This document shows positions 20,701 to 26,978 of a DNA stretch of 64,000 nucleotides, piece after piece. Position 1 is the stretch's first letter. The number at the start of each line of letters is the position of its first letter. Both the position numbers and the translations under genes were made by a program. Source of the DNA: Xanthobacteraceae bacterium (GTDB taxonomy: Bacteria; Pseudomonadota; Alphaproteobacteria; Rhizobiales; Xanthobacteraceae); NCBI GenBank assembly GCA_028290465.1, contig JAQGJU010000145.1:1-64000 (forward strand), written 5' to 3'. Under the pieces are notes generated by a model, which saw nothing but the letters and a program-made list of their open reading frames with translations, did not search any database and was not told the DNA's origin.

Positions 20701-20858
20701 CGGAGGTCATGCAACGCATTGCCGTACCGATGATCGGCGGGATGATGTCGTCGACCATCCTCACTTTGGTGGTGATCCCGGCGATCTATGCGGTGGTCAA
20801 GGGTTGGCGCCTGCCGAGCCCGGCCCAGGTCAACGCAGAGCCGAGCCCATCGATGTGA
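17709..20858 (+). CDS. cusA: CusA-type Cu(I)/Ag(I) efflux RND permease
   Basis: CusA is the proton-driven inner-membrane pump of the Cus system. The 1049-residue protein has the 12-segment RND layout with two large periplasmic loops. Aligned by motif to E. coli CusA, the three Met ligands M573, M623 and M672 correspond to M562 (LLYMPTTLPG), M612 (TEMFET) and M661 (RIDMLATG), all conserved. The proton-relay Asp in membrane segment 4 is D402. This supports monovalent copper or silver as substrate. The 3' end overlaps the converging phosphorylase gene by 29 bases. Confidence 0.95.
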   Translation: MIARIIAASARNLTLVFIGSIFAVVAGLYAVLHLPLDAIPDLSDTQVIIYTEYSGQAPQVVEDQVTYPVVSAMLTVPKSRVVRGFSYFGVSFVYVIFQDGTDIYWARSRVLEYLNTAARRLPAGVTPSLGPDATGVGWVYQYALLAKDRTLADLRSLQDWYIRYGLAKAEGTAEVASVGGFVKQYNIVVDPQRLRSFGIPLSKVRDAVRVSNMDVGGRTIELSEFEFIVRGRGYIKGISDLEKIVLKSEGGTPVLVKDVARVELGPDERRGIAELNGDGEVASGIVLQRIGSNALSVIDAVKKRLGELSASLPAGVTIQAVYDRSTLIHSAIATLRRTLFEESVVVGLVCFLFLLHARSALVAIVMLPVGVLMAFAAMHMLGIGSNIMSLGGIAIAIGAMVDAAIVMIENAHKHLERAPPGKPRLEILIEAASEVGPALFFSLLIITVSFLPIFTLEAQEGRMFSPLAFTKTFAMAAAALLSVTLVPALMVLCIRGRIIPEGKNPLNRALIWLYRPIIAGVLRFKGLTIALAVVVLAGSLWPVTRIGTEFMPNLDEGTLLYMPTTLPGLSVTKAAELLQTQDRIIKGFPEVASVFGKAGRANTATDPAPTEMFETIINLHPKTQWRAGVTVDTLVAEMDRALQFPGVSNAWTMPIKARIDMLATGIRTPVGVKVFGTDLKEIERVARDVERVLKTVPGTSSAYAERIMGGYYLDITPDRDALARYGLMVGDVQDVIGTALGGDTVTTTVEGRERYSVNVRYPRDLRSNPQAIAKEVLIPIAGGGTVPLGDVASVALSRGPTTIRTEDGQLAAYIFVDIRDRDLGGYVADAQKAVAANVVFPAGYYAGWSGQFEYLQRAEARLKIVVPFTLMIIFLLLYLNFRALTGAFIVMLSLPFALVGGVWMLWWLGFNFSVAVAVGMIALAGVAAETGVVMLIYLDHALAEIRAERAAQGLGLTRADIRDAIMLGAVERVRPKMMTVVAIMAGLLPILWSTGTGSEVMQRIAVPMIGGMMSSTILTLVVIPAIYAVVKGWRLPSPAQVNAEPSPSM

Positions 20859-21612
20859 CGATAGCTGCGAGAACGCGCAGCGAATCGGCCGCACCGCCGG
20901 CTTCGCCTTTTTCAAAGTCCTGGTCTTTTTGACCCATGGTGTTGGTGATGTGGGCCAGGCACAGCACCTTCGCGCCGCTGGCCTGCGCGAACGCATAAAG
21001 GGCGGCGGCCTCCATTTCGACCGCGAGCACACCTTTGGACTGGGCGGCCTTGATGGCTTCCTCAGTTTCGCGAAATGGCGCGTCCGTGGTCCAGGTCGAA
21101 CCGACGGCAACATTCCAATTCGGCCTCAGGGCTGCCATTGCGGTCGCGACCAGACGCGGGTCCGCGTCGCTGTACTCGGACGGTGGCGTGTAGTGATAGC
21201 TGGTGCCTTCATCGCGCAATGCGCGGTCGATGATCACGAATTGCGGCGGGCTATGTGGCGTAATCTGGCCAGCCGACGTTATGCTCAGTAAGAGTTGGCA
21301 ACCGGACGCGAACAGCTCTTCTGCGACCAACACAGCGAACGGCGCTCCGACGACGCGGCCGATGATGCCGACGGTTTGGCCGGCCAGCGAGAAGGTGTCG
21401 AGGTCGGTGTGATAACAGGGCCAGCCTTTGAAGGGCTGCGACAGGCCGGATTGGCGTAGATGCTGAACCATGTCGCCGTCTGGGTCGAGAATGCAGACCG
21501 TCGGCACATCGACGGTCTCCAGGCCCTTTTGCCGCCGCGCGTCGCGCAACAGCGCGGAAGGCGCGAAGACGGACGGCGCGGCCGTATTCTTCGGGTCGAG
21601 AATGGATGTCAT
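20830..21612 (-). CDS. Nucleoside phosphorylase family protein
   Basis: This 260-residue protein belongs to the PNP/UDP phosphorylase fold. Signs are the GIIGRVVGAPFA strand-turn, the LLLSITSAGQI region and the ribose-binding AVEMEAAALYAFA motif with its conserved Glu. Members cleave nucleosides with phosphate or hydrolyse them. The base preference cannot be read from sequence. The gene lies tail to tail with cusA, overlapping it by 29 bases, and just downstream of a methyltransferase gene on the same strand. Why a nucleoside enzyme sits in a metal island is unclear. Confidence 0.87.
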   Translation of the reverse strand: MTSILDPKNTAAPSVFAPSALLRDARRQKGLETVDVPTVCILDPDGDMVQHLRQSGLSQPFKGWPCYHTDLDTFSLAGQTVGIIGRVVGAPFAVLVAEELFASGCQLLLSITSAGQITPHSPPQFVIIDRALRDEGTSYHYTPPSEYSDADPRLVATAMAALRPNWNVAVGSTWTTDAPFRETEEAIKAAQSKGVLAVEMEAAALYAFAQASGAKVLCLAHITNTMGQKDQDFEKGEAGGAADSLRVLAAIVTSMGSALR

Positions 21613-21620
21613 TACGGCTC

Positions 21621-22229
21621 TCAGGAAAGAGGCTTTTGGAATATCGCGCCGTAATGGTACGGCGGAATTTCTATGAGTTGGGTGTGCTTGAGGCCGCTGG
21701 CCTCGACCGCTTCGATGGTCTGCTCTGGCGACAGCCGCAACTCGGTCTTTGGCCCGCGCGGTTCGCCCAGGATCGTGGTTTCTTCGCGTGGGCGCCGGTG
21801 CCAGTTGACGACGGCAAACGAGCCACCGGACGTGAGCGTTGCGCGCACCGCGCTGGCCAGTCGCGGCTGGTCGGGAACGCCGTGAAAAGCGTTGGCCATA
21901 AAGACGAGGTCGGCCGGTCGCGGTGCTAGTTTGGCGAGATCATAGGCGTCACCCGCGACAAGGTCGAAATTTGCCGCGCCGCTTTCGGTCAGACGATGCC
22001 GAGCCACATCAAGCAGCCCGGGATCGATGTCGATTGCGATAACGTGGCGGGCAACTTTGCAAATTTGTAACGTGAACCAGCCGTCTCCTGAGCACAGATC
22101 GACGACTTCCATCCCCGGTTCTATACCCACTGCGCTGAGTACCCCTGCGGGGTCGGGCCAGAGCGCCTCCCACCATCCGGCAGTAGGCATTTCAGTGCCC
22201 TGGAAGAATCCCGGAATGTCTGTCGTCAT
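21621..22229 (-). CDS. Class I SAM-dependent methyltransferase
   Basis: The product of about 202 residues has a Rossmann-type methyltransferase core. SAM motif I is VVDLCSGDGWFT, the acidic end of strand 2 is AIDIDP, and FMANAFHGV marks the motif IV region. The substrate is unknown. An ATG at 22229 gives a compact start (MTTDIPGFFQG). A start at 22280 would add 17 unlikely residues. It ends 8 bases before the phosphorylase gene and is probably cotranscribed with it. A metal-linked role, for instance in metalloid methylation, cannot be claimed from sequence alone. Confidence 0.85.
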   Translation of the reverse strand: MTTDIPGFFQGTEMPTAGWWEALWPDPAGVLSAVGIEPGMEVVDLCSGDGWFTLQICKVARHVIAIDIDPGLLDVARHRLTESGAANFDLVAGDAYDLAKLAPRPADLVFMANAFHGVPDQPRLASAVRATLTSGGSFAVVNWHRRPREETTILGEPRGPKTELRLSPEQTIEAVEASGLKHTQLIEIPPYHYGAIFQKPLS

Positions 22230-22317
22230 CGTCACCTCTATCCAGTCACTGTAATCGGCACTTTTGGTTCTGTTTGGCAAATGCTGAGTGACGGCGGTCG
22301 TGCGACCTCAAACCGGC

Positions 22318-22362
22318 TCACGGAAACGTCACTTGGCCGGTTTTGCCGTCCGGCGCCGTGTC
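22318..22362 (-). pseudogene. Remnant 3' end of a metal-locus gene
   Basis: On the minus strand this stretch reads DTAPDGKTGQVTFP then a stop. TAPDGKTGQ is identical to the last residues of the secreted protein encoded at 26593-26958 (FTAPDGKTGQARFN). No matching upstream coding sequence is visible. It looks like the end of a lost relative of that gene lying next to the scar. The match is short. Confidence 0.35.
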
Positions 22363-22415
22363 CGGCCGGGTTTTAGGTGCATAAGCTGCATGGCACGTTA
22401 CATGTAAAACCTATC

Positions 22416-22664
22416 GCACTAGTATGAGTCTCCCATCCACCGCCCGGGTCCACCCTGGTTCAGTTCCGTCCTCATCGCCAATCGCGGCGAGATCGCGTGC
22501 CGCATCGCCCGCACGCGAAGCGGCTCGGGCTGCGCACCATCGCGGTCTATTCTGTCGCCGATGCCGGCGCGCCGAACCAGACGCACCGGTTCAGATCACG
22601 CCCGTGACACCGACCCCGTTCGACAATGCCGGACAGCCCGCCGCGCTGGCGTAGTGATTGACGA
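22416..22664 (+). repeat. Hybrid scar: carboxylase-gene start fused to end of the 14317 gene
   Basis: Bases from about 22416 to 22565 match the region around the start of the carboxylase gene (33863-34015) at high but imperfect identity. One missing C at about 22523 shifts the frame, and TGG replaces the start codon. From about 22565 to 22664 the sequence matches the last 90 coding bases and stop region of the gene ending at 15393, again with scattered differences. The order is the reverse of the native order. It therefore marks the joint between two modules that each carried an end of both genes. It is not expressed as a sensible protein. Confidence 0.85.
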
Positions 22665-22821
22665 GTAGTCCGTATTCTTTCGTCATGCGGCGCTCCGGTT
22701 TGTCAGCATCTTGAATTCCGGCCGGCTGGGTGATAGATATCCACCGTTCCGGGCTAGCGACAACCGCCCGGTCAGCTGCCGCGCAGCCAAGTGTTGTCTC
22801 GCTCCGCTTCGGAGATGAGAC

Positions 22822-23085
22822 ATGTCTTGTGCCCGCGCCACGCCTTTCCCAGCCGTACTCCCAACCATTTCATGCCATGCGCCTGCGGTCCGCATCCCGC
22901 GACCGGGGTCCGTCACAATATCGTGGCGCGCGGTGCTTCTCGCCGGAACCGCGGCCATTTCAACGATCCTGGCCCGACGTCGCCAGCGCCTCGCCTTGCG
23001 GGAACTGGATGATCACCTGCTGCGCGATATCGGCCTTTCGCGCGCTGAAGCCGGCCGCCAAGCCAGCAAGCCGTTCTGGCCATGA
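22822..23085 (+). CDS. DUF1127 domain small protein
   Basis: The 87-residue product has a hydrophobic segment at about 36-50, then the DUF1127 (YjiS-like) signature: an Arg-rich helix, LRELDDHLLRDIGLSRAEA. In other alphaproteobacteria small DUF1127 proteins affect phosphate or carbon metabolism and bind RNA, but this one has a longer N-terminal part. A GGAG ribosome site lies about 7 bases before the ATG. The stop overlaps an ATG (ATGA at 23082) just before the next gene, suggesting coupling. Confidence 0.75.
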   Translation: MSCARATPFPAVLPTISCHAPAVRIPRPGSVTISWRAVLLAGTAAISTILARRRQRLALRELDDHLLRDIGLSRAEAGRQASKPFWP

Positions 23086-23099
23086 ACCAGGAGCATCCC

Positions 23100-23738
23100 A
23101 TGCGACGACGACTGTTGTTCGCGCTTGCGCTCGGCATCGCAACGATCTTACCGACGAGGGCTGACATGATTTCGTTTCACGCCACTGCCGTGGGTGCGGC
23201 GCCTCAGAATTTTGATTTCGCACGAACTGGAAGCGGGGCTGCGGGACAATGGACCATCGTGGCCGACGCATCGGGTGAGGGCGGCCACGCCCTGGAGCAA
23301 CGCAACACCGACAAGACGGATTACCGTTTTCCACTCGCCATCTACCAACCGATCCGGGCCGGAAATGTCGACGCTACCGTGCGATTCAAGGCGGTCGCCG
23401 GAGCGGTCGACCGCGCGGCGGGCATCGCGGTCCGGCTGCAGGACGCCGACAACTACTACGTCGTGCGCGCCAATGCGCTTGAAGACAATGTGCGCTTCTA
23501 CCACGTCGTGAAGGGCCGCCGCACCGAACTCAAATCGGCCAATGTCAAAGTCGCGGCGAATGTTTGGCACACGCTGGCGCTGGAGGTTCAAGACGACCGC
23601 TTCACCATCGTGTTCGACGGCAAGCCGCTCTACAGCGTTACCGACACGACGATCCCGCAGGCCGGCAAGGTCGCGCTGTGGACCAAGTCGGACAGTGTGA
23701 CGCGCTTTGACCGCTTCGAAATCACGGCAAAGGACTGA
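23100..23738 (+). CDS. Secreted concanavalin-like (DUF1080-type) protein
   Basis: The 212-residue protein has a signal peptide (RRRLLFALALGIATILP) and one beta-sandwich domain of the LamG/DUF1080 kind, with the pattern AGIAVRLQDADNYYVVRAN, then WHTLALEVQDDRFTIVFDG and KVALWTKSDS. Such domains usually bind or process carbohydrate, though no catalytic residues can be assigned. An AGGAG ribosome site sits 7 bases before the ATG at 23100, favouring it over the ATG at 23082. It lies between the DUF1127 and DUF1259 genes, probably in one transcript. Confidence 0.75.
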   Translation: MRRRLLFALALGIATILPTRADMISFHATAVGAAPQNFDFARTGSGAAGQWTIVADASGEGGHALEQRNTDKTDYRFPLAIYQPIRAGNVDATVRFKAVAGAVDRAAGIAVRLQDADNYYVVRANALEDNVRFYHVVKGRRTELKSANVKVAANVWHTLALEVQDDRFTIVFDGKPLYSVTDTTIPQAGKVALWTKSDSVTRFDRFEITAKD

Positions 23739-23845
23739 GCCGCGATGACGAGTGCCGAGGTTAGCATGCGTATCATCGGAAGACCCTCGGGTTCGCCTGA
23801 GGGGCAGTGGGACGGGGAAACATCGCGCGAAACAGGAGAACTGAT

Positions 23846-24736
23846 ATGTTGAATAAGCTGCTATTGGCCGCCGCCGTCCTGAGTGCTGGAGTGGCCGGAT
23901 CACACGCCGAAGAAAACTGGATGGGCTTGGTCGGAAGCGGGCTCGGCAAGCCGGGCGCCGAGATGCCGGGCGGCGTGTACCGCGTCGGGCTTCCCCGCAC
24001 CGATCTGAAGGTCACTGTCGATGGCGTCGAATTGAAGGCCGGATTTGCCCTGGGCTCCTGGCTCGCCTTCAAGCAGATGGGCTCCGACGTCATGGTGATG
24101 GGCGATTTGGTGTTGCTCGATACCGAGATCAATCCGGTGATGACAAAGCTGATCGAGAGCGGCATCCAGATTACCGCGCTTCACAACCACGTCCTGCGCG
24201 GCAGCCCGCAGACCATGTACATGCATGTATTCGGACATGGCGATCCGGCGACGCTCGGCTCGGTATTCCATCAGGCACTGGCGCAAAGCGCGACGCCGTT
24301 TTCCACCATTGCGGCGCCGCCGCAGCCGGGTGGGGAACGGATCGACATGGACACCCAAGCCGTCGATCAGGCGCTCGGACACAAAGGCAAAGTGAACGGC
24401 GGCGTCTATCAGGTCAGCGTCAAGCGTGCCGAGCCGATCAAGGAAGGCGGCATGGAAGTCCCGGAGGCGATGGGCTCCGCCATCGCCCTCAACTTCCAGC
24501 CGACCGGCGCCGGCAAAGCCGCGATCACCGGAGACTTCGTGCTGACGGCCGATGAGGTCAATCCGGTGATTGTCACGCTGCGCCAGAACGGCATCGAGGT
24601 GACGGCGCTGCACAACCACATGCTCAACGACGAGCCGCGGCTGTTCTTCATGCACTTCTGGGCCAATGATGACGCCGTGAAACTTGCTAAGGGCCTGAAT
24701 GCGGCTCTGGCGAAAGTAAAAGTGGCCAAGAGCTAA
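23846..24736 (+). CDS. DUF1259 (LppY/LpqO family) secreted protein
   Basis: The 296-residue protein has a signal peptide ending near SHAE at about residue 22 and two tandem DUF1259 repeats, at about 30-150 and 165-290. Each ends in a similar motif: ITALHNHVLRGSPQ with MYMHVFG, and VTALHNHMLNDEPR with FFMHFW. The paired His residues may bind a metal, which would suit the island, but this is inference. An ACAGGAG ribosome site decides the start. A strong hairpin with a T-rich tail follows at 24749-24785. Confidence 0.88.
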   Translation: MLNKLLLAAAVLSAGVAGSHAEENWMGLVGSGLGKPGAEMPGGVYRVGLPRTDLKVTVDGVELKAGFALGSWLAFKQMGSDVMVMGDLVLLDTEINPVMTKLIESGIQITALHNHVLRGSPQTMYMHVFGHGDPATLGSVFHQALAQSATPFSTIAAPPQPGGERIDMDTQAVDQALGHKGKVNGGVYQVSVKRAEPIKEGGMEVPEAMGSAIALNFQPTGAGKAAITGDFVLTADEVNPVIVTLRQNGIEVTALHNHMLNDEPRLFFMHFWANDDAVKLAKGLNAALAKVKVAKS

Positions 24737-24748
24737 GACCGTTCACCC

Positions 24749-24785
24749 GTGACGGGCCGCGCAGGCGGCCTGTCACGCTCTCTTT
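24749..24785 (+). terminator. Intrinsic terminator after the DUF1259 gene
   Basis: A 12-bp stem with one mismatch (GTGACGGGCCGC / GCGGCCTGTCAC), a 4-base loop and a T-rich tail (TCTCTTTTG) follow the DUF1259 stop by 12 bases. It separates that gene from the MFS transporter gene. Confidence 0.75.
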
Positions 24786-24800
24786 TGTTGGTTGGTTTCG

Positions 24801-26102
24801 ATGACAGTGCTGAAGCAACCGATCGTCCTCATCTATGCCGCACGCGCGTTGCGTGGGTTTGGCGATGGCTTTGCGATCATCCTGTTGCCGGTCTATCTCA
24901 CGGCAATAGGCTACGGGCCGGCCGATATCGGAATTGTTGCCGCCATAGCGTTGCTGGGCTCAGCCGCGACCACACTCGCGGTCGGCATGCTGGCGCGGCA
25001 TTATCAGCTTCGCACCCTGTTGCTCCTTGGCGCGGGCGCAATGGTTTTAACCGGGGCGGCGTTGCCGGCGTTCGAGCCTTTCGCGTTGATTGCGCTGGTG
25101 GCATTTTTCGGGACGATCAATCCCTCCAGCGGCGATATCGGGTTGCTGGTCCCCCTGGAGCACGCCTCGCTCGCGCAAGGCGTCGCGCATCACAAGCGCA
25201 CGGCGACGTTTGCTCGCTACAGCCTGATCGGTGCTTTCGCGACAGCTGGAGGTTCGCTTGCCGCCGCGCTGCCTCAGTTGTTGCTTGGCACGGGCCTGGA
25301 CGAGGTAAGCGCCATCAGGCTGATGTTTATCGGCTACGCGCTGCTGGGCCTTTGTGCCGCCGGGCTTTATGCGCTGATTCCACGGCAGCCGGCCGCTGTG
25401 GCCACATCGGCCCCGGCCGTGCTCGGTCGCTCGCGCTCCATTGTGTTCAAGCTGGCGGCGCTGTTCAGTCTGGACGCGTTCGCGGGCGGGTTTGTCGTAC
25501 AGTCCTTGCTGGCGCTCTGGCTGTTCGAGCGGTTCGAACTGTCGCTGGTCCAGGCCAGCGTGTTTTTCTTCTGGTCCAATTTCCTGGCCGCATTCTCCTA
25601 TCCGGTTGCCGCCTGGCTCGGCCGAAAAATCGGCCTCATCAACACGATGGTATTCACCCATATTCCGTCAAGCCTGTGTCTGATCGCTGCGGCATTCGCA
25701 CCGAACCTAACCGTGGCGCTGGTCCTGCTGCTGGTGCGCTCCGCGTTGTCGCAAATGGATGTGCCGACCCGCACTTCCTATGTCATGGCGGTCGTCACCC
25801 CGGAGGAGCAGGCGGCGGCCGCAAGCTTTACGGCCGTTCCTCGCACGCTGGCATCATCCATCAGTCCTGCCTTCGGCGGCATCTTGCTGGCCGGCGCCTT
25901 TGCGGGCGCGCCACTGGTGATCTGCGGGGTGTTGAAGATCGTCTACGACATCGCGTTGCTGCTTTCTTTCCGGCACATCAAGCCTCCCGAGGAGGTCGGA
26001 TCCATTCAAGCCGTCGGCGCCGAAAGCCTGAGTGAAGCGGCGTCGAGTCCAGCCGCCAGAACAACTGACTCGGCCGTGATCGCGCGTTTAAGCCAGCGGT
26101 GA
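24801..26102 (+). CDS. MFS transporter
   Basis: The 433-residue protein has about 12 predicted membrane segments and major-facilitator features: an N-terminal ARALRGFGDGF opening, an arginine-containing loop between segments 2 and 3 (MLARHYQLR), and an internal repeat in the second half (WLGRKIGLINTM). The substrate cannot be told from sequence. Its place in the island suggests export of a metal, metalloid or metal complex. The ATG at 24801 is the first Met of the membrane domain. The gene converges with DUF305. Confidence 0.88.
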   Translation: MTVLKQPIVLIYAARALRGFGDGFAIILLPVYLTAIGYGPADIGIVAAIALLGSAATTLAVGMLARHYQLRTLLLLGAGAMVLTGAALPAFEPFALIALVAFFGTINPSSGDIGLLVPLEHASLAQGVAHHKRTATFARYSLIGAFATAGGSLAAALPQLLLGTGLDEVSAIRLMFIGYALLGLCAAGLYALIPRQPAAVATSAPAVLGRSRSIVFKLAALFSLDAFAGGFVVQSLLALWLFERFELSLVQASVFFFWSNFLAAFSYPVAAWLGRKIGLINTMVFTHIPSSLCLIAAAFAPNLTVALVLLLVRSALSQMDVPTRTSYVMAVVTPEEQAAAASFTAVPRTLASSISPAFGGILLAGAFAGAPLVICGVLKIVYDIALLLSFRHIKPPEEVGSIQAVGAESLSEAASSPAARTTDSAVIARLSQR

Positions 26103-26146
26103 TAGAACGCCGGGTGTCGGCGTATGCCGGTGATTCCATATCTTGC

Positions 26147-26554
26147 TTACTTGCTGTTCTTCTTCAGCCAGTCCTGCATCTGGCTGATTTCCTTGTTCTG
26201 GTCGTCGATGACCTTTTGCGCCATTTTCTTGAGTTGCGGGTCGGTACCGTGGGCCAGCTCGACCTGTGCCATGTCGATGGCGCCTTGGTGATGTGGAATC
26301 ATCTTGCGGACGAAGTCGACATCGGCTTTGCCGCTATAGGCGACGCCCATATCCTTCATCATCTTCATGTCCGCGTCCTTGAAGGCGCGCGTTGAGGCTG
26401 GGTCGGACTCTTTGGGCATCATGTCCTGCGTCATCTTCTGCATCGCGCCCTGGTCCATCATCTTATGATCGGCATGTTGGGCGAACGCAGAAGTGCCAAG
26501 GCTGCCGACGAGTGCGGCGGCGAGGGTGAGGCGTTTAAAATGGATGGTCGTCAT
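26147..26554 (-). CDS. DUF305 secreted protein
   Basis: The 135-residue product has a signal peptide (ending SAFAQ) and a DUF305 four-helix domain with the conserved metal-ligand motif MIPHHQGAIDMAQ. The mature N-terminus is rich in His and Met (HADHKMMDQG, MKMMKDMG), consistent with copper binding. DUF305 proteins are common in copper-resistance regions. It is the last gene of the minus-strand group that begins at 32310. A ribosome site GGAG precedes the ATG. Confidence 0.9.
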   Translation of the reverse strand: MTTIHFKRLTLAAALVGSLGTSAFAQHADHKMMDQGAMQKMTQDMMPKESDPASTRAFKDADMKMMKDMGVAYSGKADVDFVRKMIPHHQGAIDMAQVELAHGTDPQLKKMAQKVIDDQNKEISQMQDWLKKNSK

Positions 26555-26592
26555 GGATGGTCTCCTTTGGTGGGTTGAATATCGGCGATATG

Positions 26593-26958
26593 TTAATTGA
26601 ACCGGGCTTGCCCAGTCTTGCCGTCGGGTGCGGTGAACTGCACCACGCCCTTGGGGTCGGCCGGTATCAGATTGGAGGCCTTGCCGGTGAGGCGCGCGTC
26701 TTGCGGCGCAAGCGGGACGCGCACTGGCTTGCCATCCACCAAGAGGATGGCCGTTCCCTTGTATCCATTCGGAGTCACGGCCTGATCCTTGCCGTCGGTG
26801 AGATAGACATCGATGCTGTCTGTGGTGGCGACCAGCTCAAGGTGGACGCCGCCGCCTTCGGCGACGCGGCCGCCATGGGGGCCTTTGGCAATCTCATGCG
26901 CAAAGACGGGACTTCCGATGCCCATCGCCATTATTACAAGCAGTGCGGTTCGTTTCAT
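26593..26958 (-). CDS. Small secreted protein of the RND pump operon
   Basis: The 121-residue protein starts at an ATG with an AAGGAG ribosome site 8 bases upstream. It has a signal peptide cleaved near PVFAHE, then one beta-rich domain with GPHGGRVAEGGGVHLEL, which offers His ligands. It follows the RND permease gene by 20 bases and precedes DUF305, so a periplasmic metal-handling role is likely. A 14-residue remnant of a related C-terminus is found at 22318-22362. I do not recognise a named family. Confidence 0.78.
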   Translation of the reverse strand: MKRTALLVIMAMGIGSPVFAHEIAKGPHGGRVAEGGGVHLELVATTDSIDVYLTDGKDQAVTPNGYKGTAILLVDGKPVRVPLAPQDARLTGKASNLIPADPKGVVQFTAPDGKTGQARFN

Positions 26959-26978
26959 TGGCCTCTCCTTGGGTTGAA

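Noticed and set aside
22683-22958. Minus-strand 91-codon frame next to the scar
   Set aside because: It overlaps the DUF1127 gene, which has a recognised domain and a ribosome site.
24749-26035. Second plus-strand open frame of 428 codons over the MFS gene
   Set aside because: The other frame has clear membrane-transporter features. This one is Arg/Gly-rich and starts within the terminator hairpin.
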